64,000 nucleotides of DNA from Echinarachnius parma (GCA_037951105.1 JBAMJV010001345.1:169602-233601), one strand, 5' to 3'; positions 50,838 to 63,384 are shown, counted from the first letter of the stretch. The notes: a model not told the origin generated them from the letters alone. Translations and numbers: made by a program.

Positions 50838-51461
50838 TCACTCGAAGTAGATCGCATAAACGGACGCCACGGCAAAGAGTGAAGAGTTTTGATAGGAGAC
50901 TGATGCGTGATTGTCCTGTTTATCATCCCATACACACCTACTAGCGACCTGCACCGCCTGACCTCCGAGCGGCCCGATGATGACATGGACGATGAGCTTG
51001 TGTCGAGGAAAGCCCAGCGCCTTCACTCGCAGCTTGATGTCCTCGCTCAGATCCGTGGTCATCGATCTCACCATGGTGGACGAGTAGGCGACATCGGAGA
51101 GCCTAGCCTCCAGGGTCTGCTGCGCGACGTCCTGCACGCGGCGCGTGTTGAAGCGGACGTCGGGCGTTAGCTTGTAGGTGTTCTCCTGCTGGGGCGACGC
51201 CGCGCTGGTCCGCATGCCGTCCGTGAAGTCGAGGTCCAGTCGCTTCCGTGATCGACCTCCGCCGCCCTTGCCCGCCTGGAGGGTCGAACTACGATGAGAC
51301 GCCACCGACATGATGGAGAACTTACGATTGCCGGCTCCCCCTCCTCCTCCACCTCCGTCTGGTCGGAGTCCCCCTGGGGCGCCATGCGCTGATGATTGGG
51401 TCGATCTTGTGTGCACCGTCACCGCTTCTATTTCGTCCACCTTCGTCATGTTGGTAGTCAT
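50838..51461 (-). CDS. Tctex1-type dynein light chain, intronless (DYNLT4/5-like)
   Basis: It encodes a 207-residue protein. Residues 1-90 are a low-complexity N-terminal tail with a Gly run and Ser/Arg-rich parts. About 95-207 form a Tctex1 domain: YKLTPDVRFN at its start, helices with VQDVAQQTLEARLSDVAYSS, strand KLIVHVIIG, then VASRCVWDDKQDN and the family end NSSLFAVASVYAIYFE. Tctex1-type light chains bind dynein intermediate chains or cargo and some sit in axonemal or intraflagellar dyneins. The long N-terminal tail and single coding exon resemble the Tctex1-domain-containing (TCTEX1D4/D1) subgroup. The stop follows the usual family C-terminus, so the frame is complete. It could be an old retrocopy, but the frame is intact. 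The exact paralogue is uncertain. Confidence 0.88.
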   Translation of the reverse strand: MTTNMTKVDEIEAVTVHTRSTQSSAHGAPGGLRPDGGGGGGGAGNRKFSIMSVASHRSSTLQAGKGGGGRSRKRLDLDFTDGMRTSAASPQQENTYKLTPDVRFNTRRVQDVAQQTLEARLSDVAYSSTMVRSMTTDLSEDIKLRVKALGFPRHKLIVHVIIGPLGGQAVQVASRCVWDDKQDNHASVSYQNSSLFAVASVYAIYFE

Positions 51462-54317
51462 CTTGCTAATAATTTATTCACTGTTACAAATTTCTTTTGG
51501 CAAATAATTATGTCTGTAACTTTTGCGCGAGAAACAAGTGTTTGGAAGTCCGATACGAAAACGATCACATGCACGGAAACGGTAATACAGGTTCATGTCA
51601 TACGAAACATTTTCTTGCACATTATCCCATCGATGCGGTATCAACAATTTTGAATTTCTGTTAACCTTTTATAAGGTCCTCCAACATTTCGTCACAAAAT
51701 ATGTTTCATTTTGTTGCGTGTCCAGTTAATATCAACAAATCTGTATCAGTCTGACGGCCCGTAGATCACTGAAGGAGGATTAGATTAGCTTTACCATCTT
51801 GTGTTTGATGATGTAGATATTATCGCCACTCAAATCACGATCACATTTGAATTTTGTCGTTCAATCTACAGTCACAATGTAGATCTGTCTCCATGCCAGA
51901 CGATAATGACAATTGATATGAATCCTCGTATCATTCAGTGGTTGAATGAATCATAGCTTAAATCACAATGTGCATGTAACTCGATTCAATATGTGCAAAC
52001 CTGATCCAGTTTCTAATGTGGAAGTGTCCAAGCACTATTCAATTATACCGTTTCGAGATTATAAAGTCAATAGTTTGTATAATGTTCTAAAAGGACAAAC
52101 GTATATCGATTACTAACTCGTCGGTTGTGATACAAGACAGATCGAAGGACAAATCGTTCTCTTCCAGTGGGAATACTACCGGGCTTTTTGATCGTCCCGT
52201 ATATATTTTTAGGGTTACGTGCGCCCATTCACGATACATTTTACGATCGATAGTCACCAGACGAGCCTATAGATGCCTCGGGCAAACCTTTTGGTATCGT
52301 ACGGATCGTAACCAAGACAACAAAAAGCTTTCCCGCCGCAATCTGTCTAAATAATTAAACGTGGACTATTCTAAACCACTCGTACGAATCCGTACAACAA
52401 AAAAAGTACTCTGCAAAATAGGTCGAGGGCGTTTATTTCACAATAGTTATAATAGGCAGCATTATAAGTGCTCGTAAACTAACAATAACAAGCATTGGTG
52501 TATAATTCAATTTTGCTCCGACAGTCGATAATGCTTAGCGGATGAGTGATAAGAGATAGCTCGGGGAGGATAAAACCTCAATAATGAAAAGGTACAAGTC
52601 ATTGAGCATAATAAGCCGATTGTGTATATTATTACTTCTGTGTTAAGTGGCGTACCCATTCTAGGGTGAACCCACATGCATGATGTTGGGATTTTTTAAG
52701 GGAGGGTGGGCATGGTGGGGTGGGCAAGTACATAAAATGTAATGATTGTATTTGATGTTGCGTCCACTTTGGAACATAGGAGGGAGCAAACGTTATCACA
52801 GGGGTGGGGCAGCTGCCCCTAGCACCCCTTATATCTACGTCTACGATACTGCTTCAGTCTGGAATGTAGTCTAAATAATAGATTCATGCCCTTCCACCGA
52901 TCTACTCGATGTGCCCTTCCCGTTATACTTATATAATGAGGATTGTTCATGTTACGTGCGCCAAAGACGACATGCGAAAATGCTGTCATTTGTTTAAAAG
53001 ATGTCCATGTCATTATGTGAATAGATAAGTTTACGGTATACATCTCGCAGAAATGCTTTCTTGGAACTTGGAAGATATGTGGTCCTAACAATTAGGACCC
53101 ACTCATCGCGCTCGTGTGATACACTACGTGAATAAACTGAGCAAAAGAAAACTATCAGTGCAACTTCCCCACTATTTGTCATAAACAAGACAATACAAAT
53201 TTAAAAAACACTGACTTATTTAGTTTAGTTTTGCTTCAATTTGTTTTCATGTTATTCTACCAGAGAACCGTAACTCATAGAATAGCTGTTTTTTTTAGAC
53301 GGCCCGTAAAATAGACCTACATTAATACAAACAACATCGGATGTTTTAATTGTAAACAAGAATACAAATTATGAACGGAAAACGACATAATGACAGATAA
53401 TAAAATGAAGAAAAAAGATGAAGAGATATAATATGAAATAATCCGCTACTGCATTTTCAGCAAAACTTCGATAGCGTTCATAGTTTATTACGAAGAATTG
53501 TTGTGGCAACAAATTAGTCATGTAATTGGAACCTCAATGAAATATTGTACAAAATAAAATACAAAATGCTGTGCCCCCAATAGAATGATGACGAACCCCC
53601 CAAATCAGTATACCCACAATGCTACTTCATCACTGTCTAAATTGTGTATTTGAATTGTAGTATAATAATAATACAGCAATTGGTGTATAACATCCGGGAG
53701 CTTATTGATTAGTTGTCAGGCAGCACCAATAAACACTTTGAGTGCCGGATATGTTACAGCTCTATGCTGGCATTTGTGTGTATTATGTTGTGCATATAAT
53801 TATGAGCCACTGGCACTAAATGAGTTAATACAATTATATGTTTGCATTGTATAACAAAGAATACAATTTTCTTTAGTCTATTAAGTACTAACAAAAGGTA
53901 TTATCAATTTGATTTCGCATTTGAAAAACGTTCTTCAAAGAATACATGCATCTGCATGCTGATTATTCATAGGTAACAAACAAACAAATATTTTGATTGT
54001 GTATATGATTAGGGCCTATAGAAGGGGTGGGTAAGATGCGTTGGCATTGGACTAGAATGGAAGGTATATGAACCATGGTGCACTGAACAAAGTAACTTTA
54101 TGAATGCAATGCAGGAGGTCGACTCCAGGTGACTGGTACACTCTATTAGTTAAATGTGGGCCAAGGTTATATGGTTGCCATGGCCATGGTTGCCATGTCA
54201 GCAAAACAATTAATGCTAGGTTATAAATAATCTAGATATAAATAACTATGTTAGTCGGCTTTAGCACTATTATTTTGAATCAACAGATGAACATTATTAT
54301 CATCATGAAAGTAAAAC
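51462..54317. other. Sequence upstream of the dynein light chain gene
   Basis: It should contain the promoter and 5' untranslated part of the minus-strand gene, but I see no reliable TATA box or motif. A fragment near 52650 (agtggcgtacccattctag) is related to the element at 63.1-63.5 kb. The rest is unremarkable AT-rich DNA. Confidence 0.35.
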
Positions 54318-54751
54318 TTAAAGGGATCCTGATATAGGAACATTTTCAAAATCCACTTTGAACTTTAGTGGTTCTCGCATACATTGTATTCGTATTACCC
54401 ATAGATGTATGGAACAGGTTTCGTTTTTTAATCACCTTTTCGTTAAAGAGATATTTACGATAGAAGTGTTCGGGTTTTTAAATATATCCACTAGAAGTTA
54501 CAACTGTTATCCTCCATGCAGTTAAAACTCCTATTATGTATTCAGGAGGATTGAACTATCGAAGTCAGTGGAATGAGTTAGTGGATATAACATTGCATTT
54601 TGGCTCATAACTTGGCGATATAATATCAATTTAACATGACATTTTCACACATTACTCAGTGGATATATCAGATCACAACAATACACATTGTATCAACCAT
54701 TCATCACGTTTTGCACTTGTCAACAAAGTTACTACGTTTAGTTCCTTTTAA
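54318..54751 (-). mobile_element. MITE family B copy, reversed, TTAA at both ends
   Basis: It begins ttaaagggatcctgatatag and ends aaagttactacgtttagttccttttaa. The internal words are the reverse complement of the copy at 31628 (e.g. acagattcccatgc-like text around tggaacaggttt). It is 434 bp. Confidence 0.78.
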
Positions 54752-55213
54752 TACAGTATATATTTCATTTTAACTGTTGATCCTACACTGTACTGTTGAA
54801 TCGGAATCATTATTTTCAATAATTGTTATGCAAAACCTATTCAAGTCATAGATAAAGTTTTCATCATAATATAAGTCAACATATAGTGTCTTTCGAAATA
54901 ATACCTTGCTGATTGCATATCAAAGTGTGGTTATGAAGATATGATAAATTTTGATTCATTTATTAATGCCATTGCTCTTCTCGAATATGAGTTAACATTT
55001 CTGCATCAGTTTGTATGATATAAAACCCTTTAAGTACGTTATTCCATTTGTATTACTATGATGAACATAATCATATACCATATCTTCATATGAAAAAACC
55101 GGTGCAATAATACTTGATCAATTTATTTTGTTAGTCTTGATGTTTGGTTACAATTTCGTTGCAAAACACTCATTCAAGTTGAAGTTCAAGTTTAGGTAAA
55201 CTATATCATGTCT

Positions 55214-55639
55214 GAAGAGCTCGTTTCCAAAAGAGGTTAGGTCCATTTTCCATCAAAATTCATTTTGTTTAGCTTAATCTATAGATTTTGAGCAGCTCTA
55301 TCCGGTAAAGCTAACAGAAAACTCAAATTCATACTAGAAAGTTGTTAAAATTTACAAAGAAAATTGAATTATTTTTTTAAAAAGAGGTTAGGTCCAACAC
55401 AGTGATGTTTCCAGAAAAGGTTAGGTCCCAAAAAAAAATTTTAAAATTTTTTTTAAAAAACAACAGAAGGAGCTGGGATTTTTTAAAAGAGTAATTTTAC
55501 AATCCTATTGTGATGCTCTTTCATGTAATAGAATTGTATATCCTCTCAACATTGCTAACTATATGAGAAATATAAAAAACACCTCTTTTTCTCAAAACTT
55601 ACAAAAGTGGACCTAACCTTTTTTGGAAACGAGCTCTTC
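55214..55639. mobile_element. MITE with GAAGAGCTCGTTTCC ends
   Basis: The left gaagagctcgtttccaaaag and right ttttggaaacgagctcttc are inverted over about 32 bp, including AGGTTAGGTCCA. Two further internal copies of aggttaggtcc lie at about 55384 and 55417. It is 426 bp and non-coding. Confidence 0.82.
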
Positions 55640-55904
55640 ATATATTGTGTAATCGAAAATGTGTCTCTCTATTAGTATGCGCTTTTCATAGAATTACAAT
55701 AAAATAACACATACAAACATATTCTATGAAACAAATCGACGTTTACATAAAATATAAAACAAAACAAATAAACGGATGTATGTATCAATAATTGATTAAG
55801 CAATTTATTTATAATTGATTCAACAATTTAATTTACATGTATCAGCAAAATATATAACTGCAATATTCCTAATGCTGGTCTCGTGGTCAGACCTTCTATT
55901 CGGG

Positions 55905-56290
55905 CTTGATTTGATTTGATTTGATTTTGAATTTATTTCCATATTTTACAAATAATCTTTTGAACAAGTAAATATACAAACAAAACAATATATTCAGAAA
56001 CGAAATACAATATAACATACACAGAAGACTAATATACATTTAATATTACATAATCAATCATTTGTTTGTATATGAACATAACGTGAATTATGGGGGAACC
56101 AACAAGAAGCAAAGCTTGTAAAACATTTGGTTCCCCAGGGGTAATTGTGTCTTATCAAAATGTAAAGAAAAAAACAATAAAAGAACAAAATAAAGAAGAG
56201 AAGGTGCCATGCCAAATTATGCTTCGCACTAATCGGCGCGAGATCGAACCTATATAGGCCGCGTCTCTCGGATGGTGACAATAAAATAAC
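55905..56290 (-). mobile_element. Probable LINE 3' end with (AATCA)n tail, minus strand
   Basis: On the minus strand the segment ends in repeats of aatca after an A-rich tail. Before that lies text of the form GGGGAACCAAATG ... TTGGTTCCCCCATAATTC, which looks like a non-LTR 3' untranslated region. No reverse-transcriptase coding part is visible. Confidence 0.45.
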
Positions 56291-56636
56291 GGCGTTCCCA
56301 TCAGGCGTAAATAATCATAATTATATTATTGATATAACGCGTCTGTAAAAACAAAATAACCAACCAACCGACCATTTTAAACTAACGAAACTACTTTCTG
56401 TTTTGTTTATTTGATGTTTGATATACTAAAACTAAAGCCGATATACCAATTAATGAAATAATATTCTTTAGCAGAAGATACAGTTATTCCTCGTACAAAG
56501 AATTGATCAAAGTCAATGTTGTGAATGTCATACAAATATGAAAAGCGTGTAAAAAAATGTTTGTTTTTCTTTTCTTTTTTTCCAAATGGACAATAAAATA
56601 AAAAATAAAAAATAATAAATTTGAATTTAAAGGGGT

Positions 56637-57168
56637 AGTACAGTTTCGGTAAGGCTGAACTTTAGTAACCAAACCTGGACAGTAACATTATAAACTAATA
56701 GTTATTACTCCACCATGCTCGAAAGGTATACAAAATTACAAACGACTATGTAAAAAGCCTGTTATCATTCAAAAAGAGCCATTAAAACACAAGAGGGCGC
56801 TTTCTAAAAAGGCATTGGTTTCAGCCATTTTCATACAAAACAATGCATGTGATGTTCTATTGAAATAATGATTAAGTAGATAGATCATCAACAACTATTT
56901 TAAAAACGCTTTTGAAAATTTTAGAAAAAGTGTAAGCATTTTTTAAATTATTTGAAAAAATCATCTAATTATTTGGGCCCCAAATAATTATAAGACCAAA
57001 TATATTTATTGATATTTCAGCCGTTTCTGGACCGATTTTGACCAAATAAAGTTTATTCTGCCATTAAGATTGCATGTTCTCTCAAATTCGACACTCGGTT
57101 TTTCTTTATCTCACAAAAAAATTGTGATGTGCAGCGCCCTCTCTACCAAAACTAAACTACCCCTTTAA
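56637..57168 (-). mobile_element. MITE family A copy, reversed
   Basis: It begins ttaaaggggtagtacagttt and ends accaaaactaaactaccccttta. It contains gagggcgctttct and gcagcgccctctctacc. TTAA stands at both edges. Confidence 0.82.
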
Positions 57169-57241
57169 ACTTGATGACAGTGATTGAGAAGAGCGGATAT
57201 ATTTGGTATTGATTTGATATGTTACTCATGTTACTTGTTTA

Positions 57242-57326
57242 GTGTTTGTTTGTTTGTTTGTTTGTTTGTTTGTTTGTTTGTTTGTTTGTTTGTTTGTTTG
57301 TTTGTTTTGTTTGTTTGTTTGTTTAA
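57242..57326 (+). repeat. (TTTG)n tetranucleotide tract
   Basis: About 20 units of tttg with one interruption. An open frame of Cys/Leu/Phe/Val repeats across it is not a gene. Confidence 0.93.
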
Positions 57327-58568
57327 TGTATATAATCCCGGTTTATACAATGGTAAAATGCCCGCTTTCAGCTACAAGCTGTTTTTCAGCAGGGCCGTGA
57401 ACAAAAGAATCCAGAGATACATACAAATCCATAATATTGTGGTGGGCTTGTATTTCGGTTTGGGTTCCAGTCCAGACATTTGTAGGGAACAAGAACCTAA
57501 ACCGACAAAAGCCCGACACAAGCCCGACAGCATTCGACATAGAACGAACTGAAACGGGACTGAAACCGACAGCGTAATATGATGATGATTTGATTTGGTC
57601 TGTTTCTGGTATTGCTTGTATGACTATTATTAGTGACGCTCTTTAGAGATAGCGCCATCTACAGTCAAATGCAATACAGTATTGATGTTGCTACTTGTCT
57701 ACTAACCAAGTAATTATTCCGTGCTCGTACCAATTAACCACCGATTTATTTTAATACAAACAAAAAGAAGCAGTGATAAATTATGTTAAAACGAAAAGTT
57801 TATTATTGTCATCCCCCCCAAAAAAGTTGATCAAAAATGATGTCATTGTGATACATACTCCTTTGCTCCACATTGCATCTTTTGTGGTGTACACAATGAT
57901 AGAGCTGTACGTTTTCTTATATACAGCTCTATGGGTGTACATGAGTGTATGGAGGGTTAGCAACGGTGGCGCAGCGTAGTTGGACTGACTGGGGGGGGGG
58001 GGGGCACACACTGTATCCTTATTAGTTTGTATTATTGTTCTTATTTAATGATTGGGGTCATGTATACCCCCGTGCCCCCGGCGCAACGCCACTGGCGATA
58101 TACGAACTGCCGGGTATAATACTAAATAGAAAGAAAATGAACAGTAATGAACGTAAATGAAGGTGTAAGTAAAACATATCTATATTGATATACGAAAACA
58201 AAGTACGATCATATAAAAGCATCTCAACTTCAAAAGAAAATAATCCTCTACCAAAATCCTCTTGTATAAAGATGTAACCATTCTATTTTTGACCGAGATC
58301 TGCATCATACTGCTCGGTGTCATCAGGTTATATACCGCCACCTTGTGTTAGTGTATGGAAAAGGGCCAGGCACTATAATATAAACTAATTTGTATACAAT
58401 TGTGCAGTTACTGTTTTATATAAAGACATTATAATTTATAAATAAGTATAATATAGAAATATCAATTGTTATATACATAACCTGCGACAAAGTCACCTTT
58501 TTTAATAATAGCGTAATAATAAAAATAGTAATAGTTTAGTATAAAATATTGCGCCATCAATCAAGACA

Positions 58569-60129
58569 TTAAAGGGATAGTTGAGTTCTGGTAAGGAGAG
58601 TACAGTTTTAGTGAAACTGAATTTTAGTAACCAAAACCTGCATCATTACATTACAAACTAATAGTTATAACTAGAAAGGAACACAAAATTACAAATGACG
58701 TAGTAAAGATCATTTTTTTTTTTTTCAATGATATTTATTTTATTCATTGCTCAAAACAAAATAACAATAACAAACAATAAGAGAAATCAGTACATATAAT
58801 ATAATCAGTATGTTAACTTATTTTCACATCTTAACATAATCATGTAAAATATCATTTTAAATTTACATCTAAATAATACAAACAAAATTGTATTGTTGTA
58901 CATCAAATAAAGCAGAGCATGAACATAAAAAAGGGGGGAAAAGAGGGGAAAAAAAAAAACTCTTTTCCCCTCAAAGAACACACCTATACAAGTGCTTACA
59001 TACACACACACACACACACACGCGTGCACACACCCACACACCCATCCACAGAAAACATGCCTACATCTGGTGAGAATCTCGACCCTTATGTCCGCCTTAT
59101 TAATTGTACTGCTTCTGTTTGCCTTCCTTATTCTAAATTGTCCCACTTTCTAAAATGATACGTTAGTGTACCACGGTCCCCAGCTAAATTCTTCTCCTCC
59201 TTTCTATTTTCTAATAATCTTTTCTTTATCTCCAAAGCAGTTGGTGGTTTATTTCTATTTTTACTATCTATAAATATCATGTATTTTACCAAAATTATTA
59301 TATGATTTAATAACTGTTCCTTCCCTATATTTAACTCAACTATTCCTACGTGGATATATTTCCAATTTATATTTCTAATCTCTACTAAATTAAATAAATT
59401 TCCACACGCTTCCCAAATTGGTTTTACTTTCTCACAAAGAAAAAACAAATGCTCGTAAGTTTCTTCATATTTACCACAAAAAGAACATAAATTGCTATCA
59501 ACCATTTTAAATGTATATAAATATAATTTAGTATATATAATATTATAAAGCATTTTAAATTGAAATTCTCGAAGCTTACTATTCAAAGTGCATTTTCTAA
59601 GTCTTAAGAATATTAATTGTATGTCTTTCCCATTAATATTATAAATCTGCTCTAAATTTCGTTCTGCATATGATTTTTCTACTTTTTTACTCAATAAAAA
59701 AGTATATCATATTATCATTCAAAAAGAGCCGTTAAAACGTAAGAGGGCGCTCTCTAAACACTCATCGGTTTCAACAATTTTGAATAAAATATTGTGCATG
59801 TGATGCTTTGTTGAAATAGTGATTAGATAGAGAAATAACCAACAACTATTTAAATACCTATTTTGTAACTTTTGTGAAAAGAGGAAGCATTTTTTTGAAT
59901 TTTTAACGGCTGGTTCAAAATTCTCTAATAAACCCGGGGCCCCGGGTTTATTACAAATTGTTATATTTATGGATATTTCAGCCGTTTCTGAACCGATTTT
60001 GATCAAACAAAGATGATTTTATTGTTTAAATATTATGCTCTTTCAAATTTTACACTCAGTTTTTCATTACCTCACAAACCAATTAAGTAGTCTAGCGCCC
60101 TCTCTACCAAAACTCAACTTTCCCTTTAA
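58569..60129 (-). mobile_element. MITE family A copy split by a LINE
   Basis: The left piece (58569-58712) and right piece (59709-60129) together give a reversed family A element with ends ttaaagggatagttgagttc and aactcaactttccctttaa. Comparison with the intact copy at 50126 shows the break near agtaaagatca / tatcatt. Confidence 0.83.
58713..59708 (-). mobile_element. L1/Tx1-like LINE, 5'-truncated, C-terminal ORF intact
   Basis: The minus-strand frame 59694-59128 encodes 188 residues, including LREFQFKMLYNIIYTKLYLY, the zinc-binding-like CSFCGKYEETYEHLFFLC and the end YHFRKWDNLE. This is the zinc-knuckle-bearing C-terminus (zf-RVT type) of L1/Tx1-group reverse transcriptases. A 3' region with (CA)n and a 13-base T run (the A tail) lies at 58713. 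It sits inside a MITE, so the MITE is older. Confidence 0.83.
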
Positions 60130-60247
60130 TATATTCCTAGGCGCATATAATAGTGGCATTATTGGGACATTTTGGCGAAAATTTACATTACACTAAAATG
60201 TCGCGGTCGTGGTCGACGTGGTATATCATTACTATGTCTTTAAAGTT

Positions 60248-60805
60248 TGAAGGGGTAGTTCAGTTTTGGTATAGAGGGCGCTGCACGAAATAATGTTGTG
60301 TGAAATAATGCAAACTGAGTGTAAAATTTGAAGAGCATACAATTTTAATGACAGAATAAACTTTATTCGATCAAAATCGGTTCAGAAATGGCTGAAATAT
60401 CCATAAACATAACCATTTGTAATAACTATGGGGCCCCACAATTATTCGATAATTATTTTGAACCAGCCGTTTCCTCTTTTCAACAGTTTACAAAAAAAGC
60501 CGGGTTTTTAGATAGTTGTTGATTATCTCTCTATCTAATCACTATTTCAACAAAACATCACATGCACACTTTTTTTTTTTAATGGTTGAAACCAATTAGT
60601 TTTTTAGGGAGCGCCCTCTTGAGTTTTAACGGCCTTTAAACAAATGACAACAGGCTTTTTACTTGGTCATTTGTTAGTTTGCAATAATTTCGAGCATGGT
60701 GGAGTTAAACTATTAGTTTGTAATGTAATGGTGCAAGTTTTGGTTACTAAAATTCAGTTTGACCAAAACTGTACTCTCTTTACCAAAACTCAACTATCCC
60801 TTTAA
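60248..60805 (+). mobile_element. MITE family A copy
   Basis: It starts gaaggggtagttcagttttg (the outer TTAA is lost at the left) and ends accaaaactcaactatcccttta with TTAA. It lies only 120 bp from the LINE-split copy and in the opposite direction, giving an inverted pair. Confidence 0.8.
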
Positions 60806-60834
60806 CCGAGCTGCCTGTCAGGAATCTATACTAC

Positions 60835-60905
60835 AACTGGGTTGAGGGACACACGTGCATCGACTGGGAATCGAACCCACGACCCTCGTTTTTAAAGACG
60901 CAGAA
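60835..60905 (-). repeat. Isolated tRNA-like T-arm (SINE fragment?)
   Basis: On the minus strand GAGGGTCGTGGGTTCGATTCCCAGTCG is a tRNA T-arm box with the B-box core. No D-arm box stands at the right distance, so this is at most a fragment of a tRNA-derived repeat. Confidence 0.45.
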
Positions 60906-61204
60906 CCCGAACCAATAAACAAGCCTATTTTCATTGAACAAAACAAACGAATACCAATAATAGAGAACAGAAAACAGAATGACTTGTAACCAATGTTGTT
61001 GGCTATGTGTTCATTTATTTACAATTTTTTCCGAGCCGTGTCTTTATACGGCTGTGGTGTAGCATTTAGAATAGTGCCCTCTACAGCCCCACGCATAGCA
61101 GGGGGAATTTCAAAGAAAGGGTTTAAATAATTTAGAAATCACAAACATACAGCGTATTTTCTTGGCATTCCCCCTTCATGGAAACAATTTTAAAATAAAA
61201 ATAC

Positions 61205-62319
61205 TCACTCAAATATAGATAGGGAATTAGATATGGACTTTTTAATTTTTGAAAGGGTATATTTGTTAGATCAAATTACTTCAAAAATTATATATGCATT
61301 TTTATTAAATAAGAGAGTAGAAAAATCATATGCAGAACGAAATTTAGAGCAGATTTACAACATTAATGGGAAAGATATACAATCAATATTCGTAAGACTT
61401 AGAAAATGCACTTTGAATAGTAAGCTTCGAGAATTTCAATTTAAAATGCTTTATAATATCATATATACTAAATTACATTTATATACATTTAAAATGGTTA
61501 ATAGTAATTTATGTTCTTTTTGTGGTAAATATGAAGAAACTTACGAGCATTTATTTTGTCTTTGTGAGAAAGTAAAACCAATTTGGGAAGAGTGTAGGAA
61601 TCTATTTAATTTAGTAGAGATTACAAATATAAATTGGAAAGGTATCCATGTAGGGATAATTGAGTTAAACATAGGGAAGGAACAGTTATTAAATCATATA
61701 ATAATTTTGATAAAATATATGATATTTATAGACAGTAAAAATAAAAAATAAACCACCAACTCCTTTGGAGATTAAGAAAAGATTATTAGAAAATAGAAAG
61801 GAGGAGAAAAAATTAGCTGGAGACCGAGGTACTCTAACATATCATTTTAGAAAGTGGGACAATTTAAAATAGCTTCGTGCAGAACAAAATAGGGAAGGCG
61901 AATAGAAGCAATGAAATAAACATGGCTGATAATTGGTCGAGATTCTCACAAGATGTAGGCATGTTTTCTGTGGATGTGTGTGTGGGTGTCTGTGCACGCG
62001 TGTGTATGTGTGTATGTAAGTGCTTGTATAGGTGGTTTCTTTTTTTTTTTTGGGGGGGGGGGGAATGTTTTGTTCTCTCCTATTTTCCCCTTTTTTATGT
62101 TTATGCTTTCTTCATGCATGCATGTTTCATGCTTTATTTGATGTAAATAGTAAAAGTTAATTTATACTATTTAGAAGTGAATGTAAAATCATATTATATA
62201 TAATTATGTCAACATGCAAATTATTTTATGTACTGATTTTGTTATTGATTGTTATTGTTATTTTGTTATTGTTTGTAAAAAGCAATGGAGAAAATAAATA
62301 TCTTTGAAAAAAAAAAAAC
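61205..62319 (+). mobile_element. L1/Tx1-like LINE, second copy, frameshifted
   Basis: It is the same family as 58713-59708 but slightly longer at the 5' side. The frame 61233-61751 includes CSFCGKYEETYEHLFCLC. One extra A in an A run near 61745 moves it to a stop; the other frame then continues to YHFRKWDNLK at about 61870. The (TG)n region and the A tail (62307-62318) follow. Confidence 0.82.
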
Positions 62320-62320
62320 T

Positions 62321-62583
62321 TAGTAACATTGTCCAAATCCTCAAAATCAAATTGGAGTTCTAGCGGTTCCCTCATACCTTGTTGTATTCATATTAACAAT
62401 ACAAGCATGGGACAGGTTTCTGTTTTTCAAATTTCCCTTTTGTTAAAAAGGTATTTTCGATTGAAGTGTTCAGATGTTAAATTATCCACTGGACTGCGAA
62501 AACCGTGTTCAATGTGAGTGCAATGAGTTAGTGAATATCACTTTGCATTTTTGCTCATTACTCGGCCATATAATGTCCATTTA
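62321..62583 (-). mobile_element. MITE family B fragment
   Basis: tagtaacattgtccaaatcc and ggttccctcataccttg are the reverse complement of the right half of family B. It adjoins the A tail of the LINE at its left and stops at ggccatataatgtcc. Confidence 0.7.
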
Positions 62584-63129
62584 AATTGAAATTAGATGTT
62601 AAGAGCTGTTTAGACGTGCTGTCGGCATTAGTAATAATATGGTCATATTGTTTAAGCAGTACATTCGACCACAGGCTCCGTGCATTCAAGATAAACGTTT
62701 TTTTATTGATACAACAATTTACACCCCCCCCCCCCCCCCCCCTCCCCGTAGGCTGTATAAGTGGTTTTAATATCATTTGAAACAAATATAAACATTACCA
62801 TTCCATGCATGACTAACAGACTAATGAGGATAAACTCTGTCTAATTGGCGTGTACGTATATTGATATCATGATAGTTTTTATTAATTAATTGATCGTGTT
62901 GATGTCATAATATTTTATTGATTGATTTGTCAATAATTTCAATAATTGCAACAAGTTTAATTATCTTAATTGACATTTGTATGACAACGCGTGCACTCTA
63001 TTTTATTTGCATTGCCGAGTGTAATGGCTGGTGGGGTTTAGCTGTATATTTATCATAGGCTTCCAACTGAAAACAAAATTAATACTGACAAAATGTGAAA
63101 TGTGTTTTACTGCTGTATGATACATAGGA
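62584..63129. other. Intergenic, nothing recognised
   Basis: It contains a C run at 62728-62743 and an AT-rich stretch at 62880-62960 with attgattgatt words. I see no gene. Confidence 0.4.
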
Positions 63130-63384
63130 GCATAGGCGTACCCGGGGGGGGGGGGGGGGGGTTCAAACCCCCCCCCCCCCTTTGACCAAAAATGGCTGTT
63201 TTGACCCCCCCCCCTTTTCAAATTTTTGCCGGTCTCGAGACTACTTTTAAGCGGCCTCGACTGTCTAAAACCTGGTCTCGACCGACTAAAACCCGGTCTC
63301 GGCCCCAAAATTTTGCGAAGATCTCTGGTCTCGGGCTCGAAAAATTTGAAAGTACTTGGTCTTGGCTTTGAATTTTTTGTACGG

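Noticed and set aside
57184-57552. 122-residue frame with a Cys-Leu-Phe-Val repeat
   Set aside because: It arises from the (TTTG)n tract and adjoining chance sequence.
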